In this document: positions 7,592 through 15,315 of the stretch, in pieces
Position numbering within the stretch: the first letter of the stretch is position 1
Layout: each line of letters starts with the position of its first letter
Source of the DNA: an uncultured Alphaproteobacteria bacterium
Lineage (GTDB): Bacteria > Pseudomonadota > Alphaproteobacteria > Bin95
Assembly: GCA_913060845.1 (NCBI GenBank)
Contig: CAJXVF010000001.1
Coordinates: 1 to 22,846 of the forward strand
Direction: 5' to 3'
Length of the DNA: 22,846 bases
Position numbers and translations under genes: made by a program
Notes under the pieces: generated by a model
What the model was told of the DNA's origin: nothing
What the model saw: only the letters and a program-made list of their open reading frames with translations
Databases searched by the model: none

Positions 7592-8558
7592 GGGCCGCCT
7601 GCGCTTTCGCGTCCCGGCGGAGAGCGGAGAGTGCGCCGCCGCGCATGACTTTGCCCGGCAGATCATGGCCGACAATATCTTCAGCAAGCCGGGCGCATTC
7701 GATCAAGGCTTCCAGATCGACGCCGGTTTCAACGCCCATCTCATCGCACATGAACACGATGTCTTCGGTGGTGACGTTGCCTGCCGCGCCCTTGTGTCCC
7801 GCAAACGGGCAACCGCCAAGGCCTGCGACGGAGCTGTCGTAGAGATCGACGCCCATTTCCAGCCCTGCATAAACGTTCGCGATGCCGCAGCCGCGCGTGT
7901 CGTGCAGGTGCAGGCAGATGCGCTTGTCCGGCCAGCGGTTGCGGACGGCGCCGACGACTTCTTTTACGGATTTAGGCGTTGCCCACCCGACCGTGTCCGC
8001 AAGGCTAATGATGTCGATATCAATGCCGGTCTCGGCTTCAAGCCCCAGCAGTTCTTCCAGCCGCTCAACCACGCGTGCGGGTGGAATATCACCTTCGAAA
8101 TTGCAGCCCCACGCCGTCATAATGGAGGCGCGCGTCACCGGAATGCCGTGCTCCTGGTACATTGCGATCTGGTTGCGCTGAACGCCAACATTTTCCTTGA
8201 ACCCACGATTGGTGTTCATGCCCATGAAGGTCTCAGACGTCGTCGTTGAGATTGAGCCGAACATGTAAATGTCATCTGCCGCAATCGCCCGCTGCAGGCC
8301 TTTTTCGTTCAGCCAAAGAACATGGTGCGCAACGCCTTCTTTGCGCTTGAAGCCTTTCACGACCTCATCCGCATCCGCCCAGCCCGGCACGCGCTTTGGG
8401 TTGACGTATGACGCCACCTGAATTTTCTTCAGCCCGGTTTCGGTCAACGCATCGATCAGTTCAATCTTGCGCGCCGTTGCAATTGGTCCCGGCTCAATCT
8501 GAAAGCCCTCACGCGGACCTTCTTCCTGGATATCAATACGGCTTGGCAAATCGCTCAT
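7584..8558 (-). CDS. HMG-CoA lyase-like enzyme of the HMGL (TIM-barrel) family
   Basis: This 324-residue protein has the hydroxymethylglutaryl-CoA lyase architecture. The signature loop is SSVAGLGGCPFAGHKGAAGN with Cys250 and Asn261. The metal histidines are His217 and His219 (HLHDTRG), and LADTVGWATP precedes them. However, the conserved PRDGLQ motif reads PREGFQ (Arg16, Glu17), and the usual Glu in the following strand (human Glu72) is Gln47 in KIQVASYVNP. These two changes lie at the metal/substrate site and suggest a substrate other than HMG-CoA. The family cleaves 3-hydroxy-acyl compounds by a retro-Claisen/aldol reaction. It lies 46 bases after the LLM gene and overlaps the HIT gene, so it belongs to that operon. 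An mvaB symbol is withheld because of the changed residues. Confidence 0.87.
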   Translation of the reverse strand: MSDLPSRIDIQEEGPREGFQIEPGPIATARKIELIDALTETGLKKIQVASYVNPKRVPGWADADEVVKGFKRKEGVAHHVLWLNEKGLQRAIAADDIYMFGSISTTTSETFMGMNTNRGFKENVGVQRNQIAMYQEHGIPVTRASIMTAWGCNFEGDIPPARVVERLEELLGLEAETGIDIDIISLADTVGWATPKSVKEVVGAVRNRWPDKRICLHLHDTRGCGIANVYAGLEMGVDLYDSSVAGLGGCPFAGHKGAAGNVTTEDIVFMCDEMGVETGVDLEALIECARLAEDIVGHDLPGKVMRGGALSALRRDAKAQAAHA

Positions 8559-8604
8559 GGGGTCGATCCTCAGCGGTCTTTAGGTGTTTGATTTACTGGA
8601 AAGC

Positions 8605-9804
8605 CTAACTCTTGACGTCTTCGGCTCCAAGTGTCCGGCCTTCGAAGCCTTCGGGCACGGCGCGGCCACTGTCTATAAAGGCTTTTTTGACGGCTTCCAC
8701 ATTGCCAGCAAGGACCGTGGTGCGGTTCTCTTTGGTCCAGCGGTTGCTGTCGATAATGGTGTTGAGGGAGCCTTGGAACTTTGGCGCTACATAGCGGCCA
8801 AACAGTTCGTAGCTCCGCAAAATTTGCTCCCGCGTTGCCCATTCATTGGCGCGGAATAGCATGCCGCCGAACCCGCCTTTGCTCAGCTCCAGCAGGTATT
8901 CGATACCTTCTGAGATTTTGTCTGGGGAGCCGATGAGCGTGGTGCCCATCTTGACGCCGTCTTTCAGCGGATCATCTGCGCGTCCGGGTGGGCGGCCAAG
9001 GGTTTCTTCGAAATAGGTGATGGTTTCCAGGCGTTCGCCGGCGCGGACTTCATTCAACGCCTGCTCATCATCCTCCGCGCAGTGCATGTTGACGACGACG
9101 CGCCAGTCTTTGCGGTTCATGGTGTGGCCATGTTTGGCGGCCTCTTCCTCAGCGATATTCCATTGCTTTGCCAGCATTTCTGGCCCGCCCGGAATACCAG
9201 CGCCAATGGACAGCACGCCAATGCCGTGCCGCCCTGCAGCCATCATCCCAAACGGCGTAATGGTGGAAGCGACGGCGACCGGGAACCGATCCTCTGACCA
9301 GGGCGCCAAGTGCAGTCGCGCCTCGTTCAGTGTGAACCAGTCCGTTTCCATTGTGACGGGGGCTTCGCATTTCAGCAGCGCCATGATCGCGTCTAGGGAT
9401 TCGATCATACGGCGGCGTTGGTCGGTCGGTTTGATGCCCATCATGTAGGCGTCAGATGGCAGGGCGCCCGGCCCGCAGCCAAGCATGGTGCGGCCCTTGC
9501 TCATATGGTCCAGCTGCACAAAGCGCTGCGCTACCAGTAGCGGGTGGTGGTAGGGCAGGGACGTCACGCCAGACCCCAGCTTGATATGCCGGGTGCGCTG
9601 GAGGGCAGCGCCAATGAAAATCTCAGGGCTGGCAATAGTCTCCCACCCGGCGGAATGATGCTCGCCAACCCAGGCCTCATCATAGCCAAGTTGATCCAAG
9701 CGCTCGATCAACTCCATATCCCGTTCCATGGAAAGGGTTGGATTTTCGCCGATTGCATGGAACGGCGCCAGGAATACGCCAAAGCTCATACCGCGTCGGG
9801 GCAT
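8605..9804 (-). CDS. LLM class flavin-dependent monooxygenase (first paralogue)
   Basis: This 399-residue protein belongs to the bacterial luciferase-like (LLM) family, which uses reduced flavin and O2 for hydroxylation, Baeyer-Villiger or C-S cleavage reactions. Family signs are the beginning GVFLAPFHAIGENP, ELIERLDQLGYDEAWVGEHH, then LGSGVTSLPYHHPLLVAQR, QLDHMSKGR and GPGALPSDAYMMG. The long form with a C-terminal extension recalls limonene monooxygenase. The ATG at 9804 is preferred because AAGGA (9812-9816) precedes it by seven bases; the TTG at 9819 is the alternative. It is the first gene of the 5927-9804 series, transcribed from the non-coding region 9805-10263. It closely resembles the protein at 19151-20392. 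No flavin reductase is encoded in this window. Substrate unknown. Confidence 0.92.
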   Translation of the reverse strand: MPRRGMSFGVFLAPFHAIGENPTLSMERDMELIERLDQLGYDEAWVGEHHSAGWETIASPEIFIGAALQRTRHIKLGSGVTSLPYHHPLLVAQRFVQLDHMSKGRTMLGCGPGALPSDAYMMGIKPTDQRRRMIESLDAIMALLKCEAPVTMETDWFTLNEARLHLAPWSEDRFPVAVASTITPFGMMAAGRHGIGVLSIGAGIPGGPEMLAKQWNIAEEEAAKHGHTMNRKDWRVVVNMHCAEDDEQALNEVRAGERLETITYFEETLGRPPGRADDPLKDGVKMGTTLIGSPDKISEGIEYLLELSKGGFGGMLFRANEWATREQILRSYELFGRYVAPKFQGSLNTIIDSNRWTKENRTTVLAGNVEAVKKAFIDSGRAVPEGFEGRTLGAEDVKS

Positions 9805-9811
9805 GGGGAGG

Positions 9812-9816
9812 TCCTT
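9812..9816 (-). promoter_or_regulatory. Ribosome binding site deciding the first LLM start
   Basis: AAGGA on the minus strand, seven bases before the ATG at 9804. It lies between the alternative TTG (9819) and the ATG, so the shorter product is more likely. Confidence 0.6.
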
Positions 9817-10251
9817 CAATGGGAGCGGAAAACTGCTCTATTAGGGATGATTGATGTGTCGGCGTACAGCTTAGCGACGCTCCCGAAATTGCCAAGTGGC
9901 GGAGACTGACGAAACATAAACGCACTGCAATCGCCTTTTTCGGCAGAGCGCCTAAATTTTCATCAAAGGATGCGCGCAGCGACTATGCTTTGTGCGGTTT
10001 GCGGCCATCCGATTCAGGAAACCCTTGAAGGCCAAGGCCTGAAGCAGATGGCACAGGGCTTGCTCTTTCAGCCTTGAGGGCGAGAACGGGAAGCGGCGGA
10101 TGAGACTTCCACAGGCAATGGCGCTAACCTTGTTCGGCAAGGCAGTACCGGATACTGCTCATGCCGACTTCTAGCCTGATCTGAACTGGGCGCATACCGT
10201 GATTCAGTTCCAAAAAACATCAGCGCCGCTCAGTCAGGGCGGCTTTTACGC
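9817..10251. other. Non-coding divergent control region with several small inverted repeats
   Basis: About 435 bases separate the minus-strand LLM operon from the plus-strand ABC transporter and hold no convincing gene. Visible structures are a perfect six-base inverted repeat with a five-base loop (10142-10158), a six-base inverted repeat GAACTG/CAGTTC spaced by 16 bases (10183-10210), and a GC-rich hairpin followed by TTTT (10225-10247). The region must hold both promoters; no clear -35/-10 pair was identified. No tRNA was seen. Confidence 0.6.
10225..10247 (+). promoter_or_regulatory. Leader hairpin with short T-tract before the binding-protein gene
   Basis: GCCGCT pairs with GGCGGC (one G-T pair) around an eight-base loop, directly followed by TTTT and then, four bases on, by the ribosome binding site. 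It could be a weak terminator/attenuator in the mRNA leader or a translation-modulating stem. The stem is short, so the call is tentative. Confidence 0.35.
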
Positions 10252-10258
10252 AGGAGAG
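10252..10258 (+). promoter_or_regulatory. Strong ribosome binding site for a TTG start
   Basis: AGGAGAG with a five-base spacer to TTG at 10264. It fixes an unusual TTG initiation codon for the binding protein, since the encoded product begins directly with a complete signal peptide. Confidence 0.75.
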
Positions 10259-10263
10259 CTAAC

Positions 10264-11121
10264 TTGAAGAAAACTATTGGAATGTTGGGCGCAATCGCCC
10301 TCGCAGCTGGAGCCTTTTCCGGCAGCGCGCTGGCTGATAGCCACGCCATGAAGAAAGAATATAACGTCGCCCTAGACGGTACGTTCGCACCCCATGCCAT
10401 GCCCAAGCTTTCTGGCGGCATTGAAGGCTTTAACGTCGATCTCGCCAATGAAATCGGCAAGCGCCTCGGTGCCAAAATGAACATCACGGCGGCCCAGTGG
10501 TCCGGCCTGATCCCTGCTATGCAGGCTGGCAAGTATGACTTCCTGGTGGCACCGACAACCATCACCGAAGAGCGCGCGAAGACCATGCTCTTCACCGAAG
10601 GCTACCTGAACACGGACTTCTTGTTCGCTGTGAAAAAGGGCGCCATGGCCGTCGCTACGCTTGAAGACTTCAAGGGCAAAGTCATCTCAGTTAACAAAGG
10701 CTCCGTTTACGATAGCTGGGCGCGTGGCCTTGAGGATTCAATCGGCTGGAAAGTGCAGTCTTACGGCACGCAGACGGATGCCATTCAGGCCGTTATGTCT
10801 GGGCGCGCCTTCGCCAATGTGGCCGGTAATACCGGCGTTGCATGGGCAGTGAAGAAGAACGCGCAGCTTGAAGTTTCTTTCAACTATTCCACGGGCAAAA
10901 TGTTCGGCATGCCGTTCCGCAAGGACGATGCGAAAACCCGGAATATAGTCGAAGCTGTCATCGAATGCATGAAGCTCGACGGCACGTTCACGGCGATGAG
11001 CATGAAGTGGTTCGGCCTGGCGCCAACGCCTGGTTCTGCTGCTGTGACGGTCCAGGGCGGTTACGGCCAGCCTGGTCTTGAAGGCTTCGAAGCCACGCCG
11101 CACGCACCTAACTGCGGCTGA
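10264..11121 (+). CDS. Periplasmic substrate-binding protein of a polar amino acid ABC importer
   Basis: This 285-residue protein starts with a signal peptide (Lys2-Lys3, hydrophobic core, cleavage likely after Ala-Leu-Ala24). The mature part follows the family-3 solute-binding pattern: GFNVDLANEIGKRLGAK, then a PTTITEERAKTMLFTEGY segment with the Arg expected to bind the ligand carboxylate, then a GSVYDSWARGLE hinge region. The C-terminal tail is longer than usual and Gly/Pro-rich (GGYGQPGLEGFEATPHAPNCG). Initiation is at TTG behind a strong AGGAGAG. The ATPase and two permease genes follow on the same strand, so the four genes form one importer. The first binding-site strand (VALDGTFAPHAMP) departs somewhat from the common glutamine/arginine pattern. 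The ligand is probably an amino acid or related compound. Confidence 0.93.
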   Translation: MKKTIGMLGAIALAAGAFSGSALADSHAMKKEYNVALDGTFAPHAMPKLSGGIEGFNVDLANEIGKRLGAKMNITAAQWSGLIPAMQAGKYDFLVAPTTITEERAKTMLFTEGYLNTDFLFAVKKGAMAVATLEDFKGKVISVNKGSVYDSWARGLEDSIGWKVQSYGTQTDAIQAVMSGRAFANVAGNTGVAWAVKKNAQLEVSFNYSTGKMFGMPFRKDDAKTRNIVEAVIECMKLDGTFTAMSMKWFGLAPTPGSAAVTVQGGYGQPGLEGFEATPHAPNCG

Positions 11122-11130
11122 TACGCTACC

Positions 11131-11171
11131 GCTGGCCGGGCGATATGCGCCCGGCCAGCACTTTCTTTTTT
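11131..11171 (+). terminator. Intrinsic terminator/attenuator between binding protein and ATPase
   Basis: A perfect 12-base GC-rich stem (11131-11142 with 11148-11159) encloses a five-base loop, ATATG, and is followed within a base by a T-rich tract to 11171. It lies nine bases after the binding-protein stop. Such partial terminators commonly let the binding protein be made in excess over the membrane components. Confidence 0.92.
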
Positions 11172-11194
11172 AGCGCCGATGGAGCATTTGGCCC

Positions 11195-11935
11195 TTGAGC
11201 GATTCCCCTATTCTGGACGTCCAGGGCCTGCGTAAATCCTACGGCAAGCTTGAAGTTTTGAAGGGCGTTGATCTGGCGGTGCGGGAGCGGGAGCTGGTGT
11301 TCATCATCGGCCCGTCGGGCTCCGGCAAAAGTACGCTGCTGCGGTGCTGCAATCGCCTGGAAGAATCAAACGGCGGTGCTGTGATTTTTGATGGCACCGA
11401 TATCACGGCCAAATCCACCAATATCAACGCCGTTCGCCAGAAGATCGGCATGGTGTTCCAGTCGTTCAATCTCTACCCGCATATGTCAGCGGAAGGGAAT
11501 GTGGCGCTGGCGCTGCGTAAAGTCCTGAAACGCCCAAAGGCAGAGGCGCTCGAACGTGCGCGCGCTGCACTCGACCGGGTTGGGCTGAGCGACAAAGCCG
11601 AAAACTATCCGAACCAGCTTTCCGGTGGCCAGCAACAACGGGTCGCCATCGCGCGCGCTTTGGCGCTTGAGCCCAAAATGGTGCTGTTCGATGAACCAAC
11701 CAGCGCGCTTGATCCTGAATTGGTCGGCAGCGTGCTTGAAGTCATGCGGGATCTGCGAACTGCAGGCATGACCATGCTGGTCGTCAGCCACGAAATGCGT
11801 TTCGCCCGCGAAGCGGCAGACCGTGTCGTGTTCATGGATGAAGGGCATATCGTTGAGGAAGGCCCGCCGGAACAAGTGTTCGGTGATCCCCAAATGCCCC
11901 GTACCCGGGATTTCGTCTCCCGGATCGATCACTGA
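11195..11935 (+). CDS. ATPase subunit of a polar amino acid ABC importer (GlnQ/HisP type)
   Basis: This 246-residue nucleotide-binding protein has every catalytic motif: Walker A GPSGSGKS (39-46), Q-loop Gln89 in MVFQSFNLYPHM, signature LSGGQQQR (142-149), Walker B VLFDEP with Glu167, D-loop SALD, and switch His199 in VVSHEM. The FNLYPH sequence and 240-250-residue length mark the polar amino acid group. It would power uptake through the two permeases that follow. The start is a TTG at 11195, with GGAG ten bases upstream. The first permease begins three bases after its stop. No regulatory C-terminal domain is present. Confidence 0.95.
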   Translation: MSDSPILDVQGLRKSYGKLEVLKGVDLAVRERELVFIIGPSGSGKSTLLRCCNRLEESNGGAVIFDGTDITAKSTNINAVRQKIGMVFQSFNLYPHMSAEGNVALALRKVLKRPKAEALERARAALDRVGLSDKAENYPNQLSGGQQQRVAIARALALEPKMVLFDEPTSALDPELVGSVLEVMRDLRTAGMTMLVVSHEMRFAREAADRVVFMDEGHIVEEGPPEQVFGDPQMPRTRDFVSRIDH

Positions 11936-11938
11936 CCA

Positions 11939-12634
11939 ATGAACGCTGAAATCACGCAATGGGATCGCTTCCTCGCCAGTTTCTTCGATCTGGCGGTGAT
12001 GCAGAAGTATCTGCCGAACATCGTGGATGGGTTCCTGCTGACCTGCCATTTGGCGATCCTAATCGTCATCTCCGGCTTGGCGCTTGGTTTGATCCTGGCC
12101 GTAATCCGCGCTTATGAATTTTGGCTGACAAGCTGGCTGATCGTCGTGTTTGCAGATGTCATGCGCGCTCTACCGCCGCTGGTGTTCATCCTGTTGCTAT
12201 ATTTCGGCCTACCGGGCGTTGGCCTGAATTTGAGCGGCTATGCTGCCACCTATGTCACGCTGACCTTGGTCCTCGCCGCATTCTCAGAAGAAATATTCCG
12301 CGCTGGTATCCTGGCGACACCCAAGGGCCAGTGGGAGGCCGCGCGCTCCACCGGTCTAGGTTTCGGGCAATCACTGGCCTATGTGATCATGCCCCAGGCG
12401 ATCCGCATGACGGTGCCGCCGCTTACCAACCGCACCATTGCCATCGCGAAGAATACGGCGCTTGGCACGGTCGTCGGCGTTGGCGAAATTCTGAACCAGG
12501 CGACAACCGGCCAGTCATTCTCGGGCAATGCGTCACCGTTGGTTTTGGGTGCCTTGGCCTATCTCATTCTGTTCATTCCAGTGGTGATTTTCGGCCGATG
12601 GGTCGAAACGCGCTTCGCTTGGCGTCGGACGTAG
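11939..12634 (+). CDS. First permease subunit of the amino acid ABC importer (HisM/GlnP family)
   Basis: This 231-residue integral membrane protein has about five hydrophobic segments, beginning around residues 31-55 (LLTCHLAILIVISGLALGLI). The cytoplasmic EAA loop that docks with the ATPase is visible as EIFRAGILATPKGQWEAARSTGLGFGQSLAYVIMPQA. The MRALPPLVFILLLYFGLP segment is typical of the HisMQ permease family. It begins three bases after the ATPase stop and ends 13 bases before the second permease, so the genes are co-transcribed. The two permeases would form a heterodimer in the inner membrane. Confidence 0.93.
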   Translation: MNAEITQWDRFLASFFDLAVMQKYLPNIVDGFLLTCHLAILIVISGLALGLILAVIRAYEFWLTSWLIVVFADVMRALPPLVFILLLYFGLPGVGLNLSGYAATYVTLTLVLAAFSEEIFRAGILATPKGQWEAARSTGLGFGQSLAYVIMPQAIRMTVPPLTNRTIAIAKNTALGTVVGVGEILNQATTGQSFSGNASPLVLGALAYLILFIPVVIFGRWVETRFAWRRT

Positions 12635-12647
12635 GGGGGCGGCCAAT

Positions 12648-13319
12648 ATGGAATTCATCCTCCAAAACTTCTTCAATTGGGATATCGTGACCCAAGCTTG
12701 GCCGCTGCTGCTGCGCGGTTTCGGCATGACGCTAATCCTGATGGCCGCTGTCATCCCCGTCGGCTGCATTGGCGGGCTAACCGTGGCCTTGCTCGGCCAA
12801 TCCCGCTTCCGCGCCGTCCGCTGGATGACCATTATCTATGTGGATTTCTTCCGGGCGTTTCCGCCGCTGGTGCTGCTGATCTTTATCTATGCAGGCCTGC
12901 CGTTCGCAGGCATTGACCTGCCAGCCATCGTCTCCGTCTGCCTAGCTTTCCTGCTGAACTCATCGGCATATTATGGCGAAGTATTCCGCGCCGGTATCGA
13001 AAGCGTCGGCACCGGCCAAGCAGAAGCCGCCCGGTCCACCGGCCTTAGCGGATTCCAAACAACGACCTATGTCGTCCTCCCCCAAGCCATCCGCAATGTC
13101 CTGCCAGACCTCGTCAGCAATACGTTGGAGGTGGCCAAACTAACGTCCCTGGCTAGCGTCGTAGCCCTGCCAGAACTCCTATATTCCGCAGACATGGCCC
13201 GCTCCGTCACCTTCAACGCAACGCCTATCGTGATGGCGGCCGTGCTGTATCTGGTCCTGCTATGGCCCCTGGTGCGCCTACTCTCCCGCATCGAACACGG
13301 CTCAATGAGCAGCCGCTAG
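12648..13319 (+). CDS. Second permease subunit of the amino acid ABC importer
   Basis: This 223-residue membrane protein is homologous to the preceding permease. It has the FFRAFPPLVLLIFIYAGLP segment and an EAA loop EVFRAGIESVGTGQAEAARSTGLSGFQTTTYVVLPQA. A G-rich sequence (AGGGGGG) precedes its ATG by several bases. Its stop codon TAG shares the palindrome CTAG (13316-13319) with the stop of the convergent carboxylase gene, leaving no room for a terminator between them. It completes the importer. Confidence 0.93.
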   Translation: MEFILQNFFNWDIVTQAWPLLLRGFGMTLILMAAVIPVGCIGGLTVALLGQSRFRAVRWMTIIYVDFFRAFPPLVLLIFIYAGLPFAGIDLPAIVSVCLAFLLNSSAYYGEVFRAGIESVGTGQAEAARSTGLSGFQTTTYVVLPQAIRNVLPDLVSNTLEVAKLTSLASVVALPELLYSADMARSVTFNATPIVMAAVLYLVLLWPLVRLLSRIEHGSMSSR

Positions 13320-15307
13320 CCTTCCACGAACGTCAAAATTACCTGATCGGCAGCCAAGCTAGCGCCAGCTTCGGCTTCTACCGCCGCGATTTCTGCCGTT
13401 TTCTCTGCTCGCAGCACGTTTTCCATCTTCATGGCTTCGACAATGGCGAGGGCTTGGCCGGGTTCTACGGTGTCGCCTGCTGCCACCATCACGGCTTTTA
13501 GGAGGCCGGGCATGGGGGAGAGGAGGAGATTGGAGGTGTCGGGGGGGAGTTTTTCCGGCATCAGCGCGTGTAGTTCGGCGACCTCTGGCGTCAGCACCAG
13601 CGCGCGGGCTTCGACGCCGCCGTGGGTGATGATGTAGCCGGGGCCGTCGCGGTCAATCTGGACGGCGACTTGAATGTCGCCGACATCGCCTTCGAACAAC
13701 AGCTTTGCGGGGTCTGGATCACCGGAGACGCGGATGGTCTGGCCATTCATCACCACTGCTGCCCCGTGGCCGTCCAGCGTGACGGAGACGTCGCGGCGTA
13801 CATCCGCCAGCAGCACCGCATAATCATGCACGAGCGGCGGCGGCGTTAGTGCGGAATTGGCTGCAAGTGCCCGGTCACGCTCTGCATTGGCGGCGTGGCG
13901 GGCAGCGATCACGGGGGCGATGATGTCCATCCGTGCGTCGGCCAGCAGGTCGTTGGCGAACCCGTCCGGGAATTCTTCTTCAATGAACGCGGTTGAGATA
14001 TTGCCGGAGCGATGGCGAGGGTGGTCAACGATGGCAGATAGGAACGTGAGGTTATGGCGGATGCCGCGCGTCTGGAACCTGTCCAGCGCCAGCGTCATAC
14101 GATTGATGGCCTCATTGCGGTCCACGCCGTGGGTGCAGAGCTTGGCCAGCATCGGGTCATAGAACATCGAGACCTCGCCGCCTTCTGCAACGCCGGTATC
14201 AACGCGCACGCCGTCCTTCTCCGCAGGTGGGCGATAGCGGGTTAGCCGACCAATGGAGGGGGAGAAATTGCGGGTGGGGTCTTCGGCGTAGAGGCGGCAT
14301 TCAAGCGCCCAGCCGTTAATTTTGAGATCATCCTGGGCAAAGCTCAGCTTTTCGCCAGACGCGACGCGTAGCATCTGCTCCACCAGATCAAGGCCGGTGA
14401 TAAGCTCCGTCACCGGATGCTCGACCTGCAGGCGGGTGTTCATTTCCAGGAAGTAGAAATCCCGGTTGGGGCCGACGATGAATTCCACCGTACCAGCAGA
14501 ATCGTACCCTACGGCGGCGGCGAGTGCGACGGCCTGGGCGCCCATGGCGGCGCGGGTTTCGGTGTCTAAGAATGGACTTGGCGCTTCTTCAACGACTTTC
14601 TGGTGACGGCGCTGGATGGAGCATTCCCGCTCGAACAAATGCACCGTATTGCCGTGGCTATCCGCCAGCACCTGGATTTCGATATGGCGGGGATCGACAA
14701 CGAATTTCTCAACAAATACCCGGTCATCGCCGAAGCTGGATTTGGCCTCAGAGGCGGCGCGGACAAGGCCATCACGGGCCTCATCATCATTGAACGCAAT
14801 CCGCATGCCTTTGCCGCCACCACCGGCAGACGCCTTCAGCATGACGGGATAGCCGATTTCATTAGAAATGCGGACGACCTCTTCCGGGTCCGTGATCGCG
14901 TCTGCAGAACCTGGAACTGTAGAAACGCCTGCGGCTTTGGCTAAGCGCTTGGACTCAATTTTGTCGCCCATCGCGTCAATCGCAGATGGCGGCGGGCCGA
15001 TGAACACGAGCCCTGCTTCAGCGACAGCGCGGGCGAACCCGGCATTTTCTGAAAGAAACCCGAAGCCCGGATGGATCGCTTCGGCACCCGTATCCTTAGC
15101 CGCCTGAATGATCCGTTCGGCCACCAAGTAGCTCTCAGCCGCAGGCGCTGGGCCAATGGCGACAGCTTCATCCGCCTGCAAAACATGGGGGGTGCCCGCG
15201 TCGGCATCTGAATAAACGGCGACGGTTTTCACACCCAGCCGTTTCGCGGTCTTGATAACCCGGCAGGCGATTTCACCACGGTTGGCGATCAGGATTTTAG
15301 AGAACAT
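13316..15307 (-). CDS. pccA: Propionyl-CoA carboxylase alpha subunit (biotin carboxylase + biotin carrier)
   Basis: This 663-residue protein has an N-terminal biotin carboxylase domain (KILIANRGEIACRVI, ATP-grasp loop KASAGGGGKGMR, ERECSIQRRHQKVVEEAPSP, EMNTRLQVEHPVTE), a middle BT-type linker domain, and a C-terminal biotin carrier domain with biotinyl Lys627 in EAMKMENV. The segment LPPDTSNLLLSPMPGL just before the carrier domain is characteristic of PccA rather than of methylcrotonyl- or acetyl-CoA carboxylase. With a PccB partner, absent here, it would carboxylate propionyl-CoA to methylmalonyl-CoA. The ATG at 15307 begins exactly at the conserved MF-KILIANRGE; a TTG at 15319 would overlap the upstream stop and add four residues. 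It follows the surface-carbohydrate gene by eight bases. Confidence 0.92.
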   Translation of the reverse strand: MFSKILIANRGEIACRVIKTAKRLGVKTVAVYSDADAGTPHVLQADEAVAIGPAPAAESYLVAERIIQAAKDTGAEAIHPGFGFLSENAGFARAVAEAGLVFIGPPPSAIDAMGDKIESKRLAKAAGVSTVPGSADAITDPEEVVRISNEIGYPVMLKASAGGGGKGMRIAFNDDEARDGLVRAASEAKSSFGDDRVFVEKFVVDPRHIEIQVLADSHGNTVHLFERECSIQRRHQKVVEEAPSPFLDTETRAAMGAQAVALAAAVGYDSAGTVEFIVGPNRDFYFLEMNTRLQVEHPVTELITGLDLVEQMLRVASGEKLSFAQDDLKINGWALECRLYAEDPTRNFSPSIGRLTRYRPPAEKDGVRVDTGVAEGGEVSMFYDPMLAKLCTHGVDRNEAINRMTLALDRFQTRGIRHNLTFLSAIVDHPRHRSGNISTAFIEEEFPDGFANDLLADARMDIIAPVIAARHAANAERDRALAANSALTPPPLVHDYAVLLADVRRDVSVTLDGHGAAVVMNGQTIRVSGDPDPAKLLFEGDVGDIQVAVQIDRDGPGYIITHGGVEARALVLTPEVAELHALMPEKLPPDTSNLLLSPMPGLLKAVMVAAGDTVEPGQALAIVEAMKMENVLRAEKTAEIAAVEAEAGASLAADQVILTFVEG

Positions 15308-15315
15308 GTGCGTGC

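Noticed and set aside
7530..8249. Plus-strand open frame opposite the HMGL-like and HIT genes
   Set aside because: Antisense to two well-supported overlapping genes; the translation is Arg/Ala/Val-biased with no domain.
9952..10140. 62-codon minus-strand open frame, and a short plus-strand frame (from about 9970) with a C-x-x-C-G-H-P start
   Set aside because: Neither has a ribosome binding site or recognised family; both overlap the likely promoter region. The plus-strand one is only about 35 codons.
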